Origin: Klenkia marina
Lineage (GTDB): Bacteria > Actinomycetota > Actinomycetes > Mycobacteriales > Geodermatophilaceae
Assembly: GCF_900101025.1 (NCBI RefSeq)
Contig: NZ_FMUH01000003.1
Coordinates: 372,001-436,000 of the forward strand
Length of the DNA: 64,000 nucleotides
Reading direction: 5' to 3'
Below the pieces are notes generated by a model that made no database searches, was not told the origin of the DNA, and worked only from the letters and a program-made list of their open reading frames with translations. Position numbers and translations under genes: made by a program. Of the stretch, positions 40,094 through 47,795 are shown piece after piece (position 1 is the first letter of the stretch; every line of letters starts with the position of its first letter).

Positions 40094-40123
40094 GCCCCGC
40101 CGCCGGCACGCTGGTGGCGGGGC
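40094..40123 (+). terminator. Hairpin after pyk
   Basis: CCCCGCCGCCGG (40095-40106) pairs with CTGGTGGCGGGG (40111-40122), loop CACG, with two G-U pairs and one extra outer pair. No T-run follows. Confidence 0.6.
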
Positions 40124-40152
40124 CCCGCAGGGGGTCCGGTAAGAAGGACGGC

Positions 40153-41025
40153 ATGACGAACGAGCAGCCCGCGGCTGCGCTGATGCAGGTGCTCGCGCTG
40201 ACCGAGCGCGAGCCCGACCTGTTCGTCGGCTGGACGCCGGAGACCCCGCTGCAGCGGATCTTCGGCGGCCAGGTCGCCGCCCAGTCGCTCATGGCGGCCA
40301 TCCGCACCGTCCCGGCCGGGCGGGGGGTGCACTCGCTGCACTCGTACTTCCTGCGCCCGGGTGACCCGCACGCCGAGATCCGCTTCGAGGTCGACCGCAT
40401 CCGCGAGGGCCGCACCTTCAGCACCCGGCGGGTGCTGGCCCGGCAGACCCGCAAGGGCGAGGACGTCGCCATCTTCGCGCTGACCGCCGACTTCACGGCG
40501 GGGGAGCGGCCGGTGGTCGAGCACTCGCTGCCCATGCCCCGGGTGCCGGGCCCCGAGGGGCTGCCCGGTGTCGACGAGATCGCCGCCGCCCACCCGGGCC
40601 GGGCCGAGGGTGCTCGGGCGCTGGCGGTGGCCGTCGAGCAGCGCTACCTCGAGGACCCGTTCGACCCCGAGCCCAAGGTGCACCCGCACACCCAGAGCCG
40701 CGGCTGGTTCCGGGTGTCCGGCCGGCTGCCCGACGACGAGGGCGTGCACGCCGCCGCGCTGACCTTCGTCTCCGACCTCACCCTGCTCTCGGCCGGGCTG
40801 GCCCGGGTGGGCGGGGGCTGGGGTGGGGGGCACGTGGGTGCGAGCCTCGACCACGCCGTCTGGTTCCACCGTCCGGTGCGCGCCGACCAGTGGTTCCTCT
40901 ACGAGACCGACAGCCCGGCCGCCTCGAGCGGCCGGGCCATGTGCCTGGGGCAGATCTGGGCCGAGGACGGCACCCACGTGGCGACCGTGGCCCAGGAGGG
41001 CCTCATCCGCTCACTCGAGGGCTGA
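40153..41025 (+). CDS. tesB: Acyl-CoA thioesterase II
   Basis: Double-hotdog thioesterase of 290 residues that hydrolyses acyl-CoA to free acid and CoA. Family blocks are RIFGGQVAAQSLMAA, VHSLHSYFLRPGDP, TRRVLARQ, the LTFVSDLTLL segment with the active-site Asp, and GASLDHAVWFHRPVRADQW. AMCLGQIWAEDGTHVATVAQEG carries the Gln of the catalytic triad near the end. Start ATG 40153 follows an AAGAAGGA ribosome site. Its last 15 bases overlap the end of the convergent decarboxylase gene. Lying next to pyk is a common actinobacterial arrangement. Confidence 0.94.
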   Translation: MTNEQPAAALMQVLALTEREPDLFVGWTPETPLQRIFGGQVAAQSLMAAIRTVPAGRGVHSLHSYFLRPGDPHAEIRFEVDRIREGRTFSTRRVLARQTRKGEDVAIFALTADFTAGERPVVEHSLPMPRVPGPEGLPGVDEIAAAHPGRAEGARALAVAVEQRYLEDPFDPEPKVHPHTQSRGWFRVSGRLPDDEGVHAAALTFVSDLTLLSAGLARVGGGWGGGHVGASLDHAVWFHRPVRADQWFLYETDSPAASSGRAMCLGQIWAEDGTHVATVAQEGLIRSLEG

Positions 41026-42708
41026 GTCCTCCGGCTGAGCCGGTGCCCCGGGCGCGGCCTCGTGGTCGCCCACGGTCTGGAACTCCACCGGCGCGGGCTC
41101 CTCGGCGAGGGTCTCGGTGGCGGCGGTGTCGGCGGCGGTGTCGGTGGCGGCGGTCCCGGTGGCGGCTGCCGCGGCGTCGGCGGCGGCTGCCTCGGCCGCG
41201 GCGACCGCGGCGGCCTCGCGCTCGGCGCGGGCGGACGCGGCGGCCTGCTCGGCCGCGGCGGCGGCCTCGGCGAAGTCCCGGGCCAGCCAGTCGTGGTTCT
41301 CGGCCAGCAGCACCCACAGCCGCTCGACGTGCCGGCGCTCGGTGGCCGGCGACCCGATGGCCACCCGCAGCACGACCTCGCCGGAGACCGTGGTGTGGGT
41401 CAGGAAGACCTCGCCGCCGTCGGCGAGCCGCTCGAGCAGCGTCATCGTCGCGACGTCGGCGTCCACCCCGCGGGCCCACCGCGGCTTGAGGCACACCAGC
41501 GACAGCGGGTGCGGGGCGACGACGTCGAACCGGTCGTCGGCCCGGGCCCACGCGGCCAGCTCCTGCGCCAGGGCCACGTGGGCGCGCACGTGCTCGCGCA
41601 GGCCCTCGGCGCCGTACCAGCGCAGCACGAACCACAGCTTCAGCGCCCGGAACCGGCGACCCAGCTCGATCTGCCAGTCGCGGTAGTCGACGACCGCGCC
41701 GCTGTCGGTGGCCGCGTTGCGCAGGTACTCGGGCAGGATCGCCAGGGCCCCGGTGAGGGCGGCCCGATCGGCGGTCCAGAACAGGGTGGCGTCGAACCCG
41801 GTGAGCAACCACTTGTGGGCGTCGGTCGTGTAGCTGTCGGCCCACTCGACCCCCTGCTGCAGGTGGCGCAGCTCGGGGGCGACGGCCGAGACCCCGGCCC
41901 ACGCGGCGTCGACGTGCAGCCAGACCCCGCGGTCGCGGCAGACCGGCCCGATCGCGGCCAGTGGGTCGAACGCGCCCGTGGACGTCGTCCCCACCGTGGC
42001 GCAGACCAGCACCGGGGTGAAGCCGCGGGCGACGTCGGCGTCGATGCGGCGGGCCAGCTCCTCGGGACGCATCGCGAGGTCGCCGTCCACCGGGACCACC
42101 CGGACGGCGTCGGTGCCCAGCCCGGCGACGCGGGCGGCCTTCTCCATGCTCGAGTGGGTCTGCGCACTGACGTAGACGGTCATGGCCCCGGGCTCGACCC
42201 CGCTGCGCACGGTGGCCCCGCCGGTGGCCCGGTGCAGGGCGGCCAGCAGCGCCACCAGGTTGGCCCCGGAGCTCGAGTCCTGCACCACACCGCCGCCGGT
42301 GCTGCCGTGGGTGAAGGCCTCGGGCAGGCCGAGCAGGTCGACGAACCAGTCCATCAGGTGCTGCTCGAGCTCGGTGCAGGCCGGGCTGGTCACCCAGGAC
42401 ATGCCCTGCACGCCGAGGGCCGAGCTGACCAGGTCGCCGAGCACCGAGGGCCCGGAGGTGTTGGCCGGGAAGTACCCGTAGAAGCCGGGGTGCTGCCAGT
42501 GCGTCAGCCCGGGGACCACGACCCGCTCCAGGTCGGCCAGGACGTCGGCCACCGACCCGCCCTGCTCGGGGGCCGACGCCGGCAGCGCCGCCCGGACGTC
42601 GCCCGGGGCCACCTGCGAGCGCACGGGGAGCGACTCGACCCGTGCCATGTGGTCGGCCACCCAGTCGACCACCTCGTGCCCGTGGCGGCGGAACTCGTCG
42701 GGTGTCAT
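41011..42708 (-). CDS. Group II PLP-dependent amino acid decarboxylase
   Basis: A 565-residue fold-type I decarboxylase of the aromatic-L-amino-acid/DOPA decarboxylase group. The N-terminus is typical (MTPDEFRRHGHEVVDWVADH), then GLTHWQHPGFYGYFPAN, the STGGGVVQDSSSGANLVALL stretch (core DSSSGANL), VHVDAAWAG-like LHVDAAWAG and the PLP lysine in TTDAHKWLLTGFDATLFW. The substrate could be Trp, Tyr, Phe or DOPA. The last 85 residues are an Ala/Glu/Thr-rich tail with no family match. The start could also be GTG 42720, only 2 bases from the tRNA-like gene upstream on the same strand. Confidence 0.93.
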   Translation of the reverse strand: MTPDEFRRHGHEVVDWVADHMARVESLPVRSQVAPGDVRAALPASAPEQGGSVADVLADLERVVVPGLTHWQHPGFYGYFPANTSGPSVLGDLVSSALGVQGMSWVTSPACTELEQHLMDWFVDLLGLPEAFTHGSTGGGVVQDSSSGANLVALLAALHRATGGATVRSGVEPGAMTVYVSAQTHSSMEKAARVAGLGTDAVRVVPVDGDLAMRPEELARRIDADVARGFTPVLVCATVGTTSTGAFDPLAAIGPVCRDRGVWLHVDAAWAGVSAVAPELRHLQQGVEWADSYTTDAHKWLLTGFDATLFWTADRAALTGALAILPEYLRNAATDSGAVVDYRDWQIELGRRFRALKLWFVLRWYGAEGLREHVRAHVALAQELAAWARADDRFDVVAPHPLSLVCLKPRWARGVDADVATMTLLERLADGGEVFLTHTTVSGEVVLRVAIGSPATERRHVERLWVLLAENHDWLARDFAEAAAAAEQAAASARAEREAAAVAAAEAAAADAAAAATGTAATDTAADTAATETLAEEPAPVEFQTVGDHEAAPGAPAQPEDSALE

Positions 42709-42721
42709 GTGGCCTGTCACG

Positions 42722-42794
42722 TGCCCCCGGTCCGACTCGAACGGACACTGTGCGGGTTTTGAATCCGCTCCCTCTGCCATTGGGGTACGGGGGC
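42722..42794 (-). tRNA. Unusual tRNA with CAA (Leu) anticodon and short variable loop
   Basis: A cloverleaf can be drawn: a 7-bp acceptor stem GCCCCCG/CGGGGGC, a D arm with GG in the loop, a perfect T arm (GTCCG TTCGAGT CGGAC) and discriminator A. The anticodon arm is GCGGA-TTCAAAA-CCCGC, giving CAA at 34-36, with an A-C mismatch at the base pair next to the loop. The variable region is only five bases (ACAGT). All normal bacterial tRNA-Leu have a long variable arm. No CCA is encoded. It may be a divergent tRNA or a tRNA-like RNA. Confidence 0.65.
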
Positions 42795-42833
42795 TCTCCG
42801 GGGAGAGTACGGGCACCGACGACGGCGTCTCGA

Positions 42834-42839
42834 TAGGGT
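42834..42839 (+). promoter_or_regulatory. -10 box (TAGGGT) for the ANTAR regulator, leaderless
   Basis: TAGGGT ends 6 bases before GTG 42846. It lies back to back with the tRNA-like gene. Confidence 0.6.
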
Positions 42840-42845
42840 GAGCGG

Positions 42846-43448
42846 GTGAGCAACGAGCCGACCCGGGTCCTCATCGCCGAGGACGAGGCACTGATCCGTC
42901 TGGACCTCAAGGAGATGCTCGAGGAGGAGGGCTACGCCGTCGTGGGCGAGGTGGGCGACGGCCAGGCGGCGGTCGACACGGCCCGCGAGCTGCGCCCCGA
43001 CCTCGTGATCCTCGACGTCCAGATGCCGGTGCTCGACGGTCTGTCGGCTGCCGAGCAGATCGCCTCGGCCCGCATCGCGCCGGTCATCGTGCTCACCGCG
43101 TTCTCCCAGCGCGAGCTGGTCGAGCGGGCCCGCGACGCCGGCGCCATGGCCTACCTGGTCAAGCCGTTCTCCAAGGCCGACCTGGTCCCCGCGATCGAGG
43201 TCGCCCGCGCCCGGTTCGTCGAGATGACCGCCCTGGACGCCGAGGTCGGCGACCTCAAGGAGCGCCTGGAGGCGCGCAAGGTCGTCGAGCAGGCCAAGGG
43301 CAAGCTCATGGCCGACCACGGGATCACCGAGGCCGAGGCCTTCCGCTGGATCCAGCGCACCGCGATGAACGAGCGCACCTCCATGAAGGCCCTCGCCGCC
43401 CTGGTGCTCACCGGCGACGCCGGGCCCGCGGAGACCGCCGGCTCCTGA
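42846..43448 (+). CDS. pdtaR: ANTAR-domain response regulator (PdtaR type)
   Basis: A 200-residue two-domain regulator. The receiver domain (about 1-125) has the acidic pair in VLIAEDEALIRLDLKE, the phospho-acceptor Asp in DLVILDVQMPVLDG, the Thr in VIVLTAFSQRE and the Lys in AYLVKPFSKADL. The C-terminal ANTAR domain (about 140-190: ARKVVEQAKGKLMADHGI, then EAFRWIQRTAMNERTSM) binds paired RNA hairpins to prevent transcription termination. In mycobacteria its kinase is PdtaS, encoded elsewhere. The GTG start is fixed by the -10 box. The neighbours match those of pdtaR in other actinobacteria. Confidence 0.95.
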   Translation: MSNEPTRVLIAEDEALIRLDLKEMLEEEGYAVVGEVGDGQAAVDTARELRPDLVILDVQMPVLDGLSAAEQIASARIAPVIVLTAFSQRELVERARDAGAMAYLVKPFSKADLVPAIEVARARFVEMTALDAEVGDLKERLEARKVVEQAKGKLMADHGITEAEAFRWIQRTAMNERTSMKALAALVLTGDAGPAETAGS

Positions 43449-43500
43449 CCTCCGGCTGCACCCGAGCGCCTCCGGGTCCCCCCGGGTGGGGATCGTGTGT

Positions 43501-43537
43501 CGGTTGTGCGTCGTGGGGGTTGCTCAGGTCACAACCG
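43501..43537. promoter_or_regulatory. Inverted repeat upstream of the solute-binding protein
   Basis: CGGTTGTG (43501-43508) and CACAACCG (43530-43537) are exact reverse complements separated by 21 bases. They lie about 140 bases before the lipoprotein ATG and could be an operator or a leader hairpin. A TAGGTT box at 43583-43588 may be the -10. Nothing else stands out in the 225-base gap. Confidence 0.35.
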
Positions 43538-43673
43538 CATCACGGTGCGGTCCGAGGGGCCGATCCGGTCTCAGTTCGCGGTTAGGTTCTCGCCACTGAC
43601 CGGACAGGTCGGGGTGCTCCGGCGCCCGGATCCGCCCGGCCGAGCGATGAACCACCACACTGGGAGTCACTTG

Positions 43674-45011
43674 ATGCGCACTGGCACCTCCGCCCGCGTC
43701 GTCGCCCTGACCGGTGCCGTCCTGCTCGCTGCGACCGCCTGCGGCGGCGGCAGCGACAGCGACAACTCCGGCTCCGGGTCCACCGACGGCGACAGCGGCA
43801 GCAAGCAGGTCAACGTCTACGGCGTCGACGGCAACATGGGCAACGCCCTCGGTGCCGACTTCACCGAGGAGGGCGCCCTGGCCGGCATGAAGGGCACCAC
43901 GCCCCTCACCGAGCTCGCCGGCGACTTCAAGGACCGGCTGCTCGAGATCGACCCCGAGCTGCAGGACTACAACTACGCCGGCGAGTCCTACGACGCCGTG
44001 ATCATCACCGCTCTCGCCGCCCAGGCCGCCGGCACCAACCAGGCCACGGCCTTCGGCCCGTACGTCAACGGCATCACCTTCGGTGGTGACCAGTGCGAGG
44101 ACTTCGCCGCCTGCCTGGCCATCATCAACAACGGTGGCAACGTCGACTACGACGGCATCACCGGCCCCCTGAGCTTCGCCGACGCCGGTGAGCCGGCCGA
44201 GGCGTCCTTCGGCCTGCTGCAGTTCGGCGACGACAACCAGCTCGACGACAGCCTCACCGAGTACGTCATCGCCGGCGACGAGGCCAACGCGGCCTCCGAC
44301 GAGGGCCCGGCCTACGCCGCCCCCGGCACCACCGGCCCGGCGCTGACCATCGGCACCCTGCTGCCGCTGACCGGCAACCTGGCCTTCCTCGGCCCGCCGG
44401 AGGTCGCCGGCGTGCAGCTGGCGATCAACGACATCAACGCCGCCGGCGGCGTCCTGGGCCAGCCGGTCGCCCTCGTCGAGGGTGACTCGGGCGACGCCTC
44501 GACCGACACCGCCACCCAGACCGTCGACCGCCTCCTGCAGTCCGGCGTCAACGCGATCATCGGTGCCGCCTCCTCGGGCGTGAGCCTCACCGTCATCGAC
44601 GCCATCACCGGCGCCGGTGTGCTGGAGTTCTCGCCGGCCAACACCTCCGACCAGTTCACGACCTACGACGACAAGGGTCTGTACTTCCGCACCGCGCCCG
44701 CGGACACGCTGCAGGCCCGTGCGCTGGCCGACCTGATCGGTGCCGACGGCAACAACACCATCGGCATCCTGGCCATCAACGACCCGTACGGCACCGGGCT
44801 GGCCGAGAACACCAAGAACAACCTGATCAGCGACGGTCTGTCCGAGGACAGCATCAACCTGATCACCTACGACCCGCAGGCTGCGAACTTCGACTCCGAG
44901 GTGCAGCAGATGGTCGACTTCAACCCCGACGCCATCGTGGTCATCGGCTTCGAGGAGTCGTCGCGGATCATCCAGGGTCTCAACGCCCAGGGCATCGGCC
45001 CGCAGCGCTGA
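43674..45011 (+). CDS. Branched-chain amino acid-type solute-binding lipoprotein, circularly permuted
   Basis: A 445-residue lipoprotein of the Peripla_BP_6/LivK class. A signal peptide ends at Cys23 (LLAATAC) and a Ser/Gly/Asp linker runs to residue 43. The order that follows is abnormal. Residues 44-200 (KQVNVYGVDGNMGNALG to DDSLTEYVIAG) match the C-terminal lobe of this family. Residues about 222-445 (ALTIGTLLPLTGNLAFLG to GLNAQGIGPQR) match the N-terminal lobe, and the frame stops exactly where the C-terminal lobe should begin. All secondary-structure blocks of one full protein are present once. The start is ATG 43674 after GGGAG. It is tail-to-tail with the liv operon, which has no binding-protein gene of its own. 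Confidence 0.9.
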   Translation: MRTGTSARVVALTGAVLLAATACGGGSDSDNSGSGSTDGDSGSKQVNVYGVDGNMGNALGADFTEEGALAGMKGTTPLTELAGDFKDRLLEIDPELQDYNYAGESYDAVIITALAAQAAGTNQATAFGPYVNGITFGGDQCEDFAACLAIINNGGNVDYDGITGPLSFADAGEPAEASFGLLQFGDDNQLDDSLTEYVIAGDEANAASDEGPAYAAPGTTGPALTIGTLLPLTGNLAFLGPPEVAGVQLAINDINAAGGVLGQPVALVEGDSGDASTDTATQTVDRLLQSGVNAIIGAASSGVSLTVIDAITGAGVLEFSPANTSDQFTTYDDKGLYFRTAPADTLQARALADLIGADGNNTIGILAINDPYGTGLAENTKNNLISDGLSEDSINLITYDPQAANFDSEVQQMVDFNPDAIVVIGFEESSRIIQGLNAQGIGPQR

Positions 45012-45045
45012 CCCCAGCTCCACAGCACCACGGCTCAGCACGGCC

Positions 45046-45081
45046 CGACGGCCCGGTCCCCGCGAGGGGGCCGGGCCGTCG
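45046..45081 (+). terminator. Strong terminator hairpin
   Basis: A 16-bp stem (CGACGGCCCGG... with ...CCGGGCCGTCG; one T-G pair) and a GCGA tetraloop, 34 bases after the lipoprotein stop and 7 bases before the end of the convergent gene. No T-run. Confidence 0.8.
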
Positions 45082-45087
45082 GCTCGT

Positions 45088-45516
45088 TCAGGCCAGCACC
45101 AGCCAGCCCGCCGCGACCAGGTGCGCCGTCGCCGCGGCCGTGCGCACCGAGTCCACCCGCAGCAGGCGGCGGTGCGCACCGGCGTCCCACCCGCGGTCGA
45201 GCACGCGGTGCTGCGGCACCGCGCCCAGCGCCGTCGTGCCCAGCACGAGCGCCAGGCAGGCGGCCCCGGCCAGCACGGGCAGGGCCGGCGCCGTGCCGCG
45301 GACGGCGAGCACCAGCAGCCAGACCGTCGTGAGGCCCTGGCCGACGAACAGCGGGCCGACGACGTGGGTGACCCGGCGCTGGTGGGCCCGCTCGTACCCG
45401 GCGAAGCCCTCGGTCACCTCGGCGAACTGCGGGTAGACCAGGGCCCGCACCGTCCACTGGAACCCCGCGTAGGCCGCCACCACCACCAGGTGGACGACGG
45501 CGAGCGTCGACGTCAC
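45088..45516 (-). CDS. Membrane protein of unknown function (142 residues)
   Basis: Four hydrophobic segments: STLAVVHLVVVAAYAGFQW at the N-terminus, VGPLFVGQGLTTVWLLVLAV, ALPVLAGAACLALVLGTTAL and a last one, TAAATAHLVAAGWLVLA. The first loop is YPQFAEVTEGFAGYERAHQR and the third loop holds VPQHRVLDRGWDAGAHRRLLRVDSVRT in part. The His- and Arg-rich loop pattern recalls small DUF1772-like membrane proteins, but I would not assign it. GTG 45516 overlaps the stop of the gene upstream (GTGA), so the pair is coupled. Confidence 0.75.
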   Translation of the reverse strand: MTSTLAVVHLVVVAAYAGFQWTVRALVYPQFAEVTEGFAGYERAHQRRVTHVVGPLFVGQGLTTVWLLVLAVRGTAPALPVLAGAACLALVLGTTALGAVPQHRVLDRGWDAGAHRRLLRVDSVRTAAATAHLVAAGWLVLA

Positions 45517-45830
45517 CGGGTGCGCTTCGCGGGCTTGCCGCGCCAGGCGAGGCTCTGCGCGTCCAGGGCGCGCAGCAGGACGTCGCCGTCGGCGTCGATG
45601 CGCTCGGCGAGCTGCACGGCCGCGGTCAGCCGGATGTCGTCCAGCTCGGCGAACGCGGGGGAGCGGCGCCGGTCGAGGACGTCGTACCAGCAGCCGCCCA
45701 CGGCGTGGTCGAGCACGATGCGGCCGAAGCAGTGGTCGGCGGTGACCACCCAGCCCTCGGCCCGGGCCCGGTCCGGCAGGCGGTGCAGCACCAGCTCGCG
45801 GTAGCGGGCCAGCAGCTGCTCCCGGTTCAC
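45513..45830 (-). CDS. Conserved-looking hypothetical protein (105 residues)
   Basis: A soluble 105-residue protein, unrecognised. It starts MNREQLLARYRELVLHRLP and has HCFGRIVLDHAVGGCWYDVL in the middle, with two Cys, His and Trp that look conserved, then DDIRLTAAVQLAERID and LDAQSLAWRGKPAKRTR. Third codon positions are strongly G/C. No catalytic motif can be named with confidence. It starts at GTG 45830 and is coupled to the membrane protein gene downstream. A structured region separates it from livF. Confidence 0.75.
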   Translation of the reverse strand: MNREQLLARYRELVLHRLPDRARAEGWVVTADHCFGRIVLDHAVGGCWYDVLDRRRSPAFAELDDIRLTAAVQLAERIDADGDVLLRALDAQSLAWRGKPAKRTR

Positions 45831-45840
45831 CGACCCATGA

Positions 45841-45919
45841 CAGCACGCTGCCGGCCGCCCCGCGTGGGGACGACCGGCAGAGGACGTGCTGCCACGGCCC
45901 CCTCCCAGGGGCCCGTGGC
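45841..45919 (-). terminator. Double hairpin after livF
   Basis: First hairpin: GCCACGG-CCCC (45891-45901) with GGGG-C-CCGTGGC (45908-45919), one bulge. Second: CAGCACG CTGCCGG (45841-45854) with CCGGCAG and CGTGCTG (45874-45880, 45885-45891) around an inner CCCC/GGGG pair. It lies just downstream of the liv operon and probably ends it. Confidence 0.6.
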
Positions 45920-45957
45920 GTGCGGAGCGCGTCGTGGGCTGGGAGGGGGTCCTCCTG

Positions 45958-46809
45958 CTACTGGGCCTTGGCGAGGGTGCCCAGGTAGAGCTCGACGACC
46001 TTGGGGTCGTTCATCAGCGCCTTGCCCTTGTCGGTGTAGGCGTTGCGGCCCTGGTCGAGCACGTAGCCGCGGTCGCAGATCTGCAGGCACCGGCGGGCGT
46101 TCTGCTCGACCATGATGATCGAGACGCCGGTGGCGTTGATCCGCCGGCAGCGGATGAACACCTCGTCCTGGTAGGCCGGCGACAGGCCCGCCGAGGGCTC
46201 GTCGAGCAGCAGCACCGACGGGTCCATCATGAGCGCGCGGCCCATGGCCACCATCTGCCGCTCACCACCCGACAGCGCCCCGGCCTTGCCGTTGCGCCGC
46301 TCGCCGAGCAGCGGGAACAGGTCGACGACGTAGTCGAACCGCTCCTTGAACGTCTTGGGCCGCAGGTAGACGCCCATCTGCATGTTCTCGGCGATCGTCA
46401 ACGACGGGAACACGTTGTTGTTCTGCGGCACGTACCCGACACCGAGCTGCACCAGCTTGTGGGCCGGTGCCGAGGTGATGTTCTCCCCGCGCAGCGTCAC
46501 GGCTCCCGAGCGCACCGGGATCAGCCCGAAGAGGGTCTTGAGCAGCGTCGACTTGCCGGCACCGTTGGGGCCGATGATGCCGACCAGCTCGCCGTCCTGC
46601 AGGTAGAAGTCGCACCCCCGCAGGATGTTGACGCCGGGCACGTAACCGGCGACCAGGTCGTCGGCCCGCACCAGGGCGCCCTCGGCGAGCTTGAGGTGCT
46701 CCTCGCGGGTGGCGGCCTTCTCGGCGGGGGAGAGCTCCGCGGAGACCGCCTGGTCGGCGCGGGTGAGGTCCTCGCCCGACTCGTCGACCTCGAACAGTGG
46801 CTCGCTCAT
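45958..46809 (-). CDS. livF: Branched-chain amino acid ABC transporter ATPase LivF
   Basis: Cytoplasmic ATPase of the high-affinity leucine/isoleucine/valine-type uptake system, 283 residues. About 45 residues of charged N-terminal extension precede the ATPase domain. Walker A is GPNGAGKST, the Q-loop region YVPQNNNVFPSLTI, the signature LSGGERQM and Walker B VLLLDEPSAGLSP; the H-loop region is normal except that the family reads VEQNARR, as is usual for LivF. The start overlaps the livG stop by four bases. It is the last gene of the operon. Confidence 0.95.
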   Translation of the reverse strand: MSEPLFEVDESGEDLTRADQAVSAELSPAEKAATREEHLKLAEGALVRADDLVAGYVPGVNILRGCDFYLQDGELVGIIGPNGAGKSTLLKTLFGLIPVRSGAVTLRGENITSAPAHKLVQLGVGYVPQNNNVFPSLTIAENMQMGVYLRPKTFKERFDYVVDLFPLLGERRNGKAGALSGGERQMVAMGRALMMDPSVLLLDEPSAGLSPAYQDEVFIRCRRINATGVSIIMVEQNARRCLQICDRGYVLDQGRNAYTDKGKALMNDPKVVELYLGTLAKAQ

Positions 46810-47795
46810 GGCTTGTGCTCCTCGCTGGAGATGGTCCCCGCCGTGGTGCCGCCCGGGGCGGCACCCTCCTCGCGGGCGATCGCGGCCTCGGCCTCGGCCA
46901 GGACGCGGTCCTCCTCCTCGTTGGTCAGCGGTGCGTCGTGGTGGGCGCCGAGGTAGGCGTCGACCACGGCCTTGTTCTGCGAGATCGACTCCGGCGGGCC
47001 CTCGGCGATGACCTTGCCGGCGGCCATGACGACCACCCAGTCGCTGATGTCGCGGACGACGTCCATGTCGTGCTCGACGAAGACCACGGTCATGCCCTCC
47101 TCGCGGAGGTCCTTCACGTGGCCGAGCAGCGACTGGGTCAGCGCCGGGTTCACCCCGGCCATCGGCTCGTCGAGCATGACGACCTTGGGGTCGCTCATGA
47201 GCGCGCGGGCCATCTCGAGGAGCTTGCGCTGCCCGCCGGACAGGATGCCGGCGAAGTCGTCCTTCTTGGCGTCGAGCTTGAACCGGCGGAGCAGGTCCAT
47301 GGCCTTCTCGGTGTTGGCCTTCTCCTGCGCGCGCCAGGTGCCGGGCACCAGCGCCTTGAGGAAGGACTCACCGGCCTGGTCCTGCGCGCCGAGCAGCATG
47401 TTCTGCAGCACGGTGAGCCGGGACAGGGCCTTGGTCAGCTGGAAGGTGCGCACCACGCCGAGCCGGGCGACCTGGTGGGGGGACATGCGGCCCAGCGACC
47501 TGCCGTCGAAGGTCCAGGTGCCGGTGTTGGGCTGGTCGAACCCGGTGAGCAGGTTGAACAGCGTCGTCTTGCCGGCACCGTTGGGCCCGATGAGGCCGGT
47601 GATGCCGCCCCGCTGGATCTCCAGGTGGTCCACCGACACGGCGGTGAGGCCGCCGAAGGTGCGGGTGACCTTGTCCACGACCATGGCCGGGTCGGGCTTG
47701 GCGACCCCGACCTCCCAGGGGAGGTCGGCCAGGGCCTTCTGCGCCAGCCGGGCCGGGGCCGCGGCGTGGGAGCCGGTGTTCGGGTCAGCGGGCAT
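46806..47795 (-). CDS. livG: Branched-chain amino acid ABC transporter ATPase LivG
   Basis: The second ATPase of the transporter, 329 residues. About 35 residues of N-terminal extension precede VDKVTRTFGGLTAV. Walker A is GPNGAGKTT, then VVRTFQLTKALSRLTVL (LivG-type Q-loop), signature LSGGQRK, Walker B VVMLDEPMAGVNP and the H-loop FVEHDMDVVRDISD. The C-terminal 40 residues are an acidic tail not found in short LivG proteins. The start overlaps livM by 11 bases. Confidence 0.95.
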   Translation of the reverse strand: MPADPNTGSHAAAPARLAQKALADLPWEVGVAKPDPAMVVDKVTRTFGGLTAVSVDHLEIQRGGITGLIGPNGAGKTTLFNLLTGFDQPNTGTWTFDGRSLGRMSPHQVARLGVVRTFQLTKALSRLTVLQNMLLGAQDQAGESFLKALVPGTWRAQEKANTEKAMDLLRRFKLDAKKDDFAGILSGGQRKLLEMARALMSDPKVVMLDEPMAGVNPALTQSLLGHVKDLREEGMTVVFVEHDMDVVRDISDWVVVMAAGKVIAEGPPESISQNKAVVDAYLGAHHDAPLTNEEEDRVLAEAEAAIAREEGAAPGGTTAGTISSEEHKP

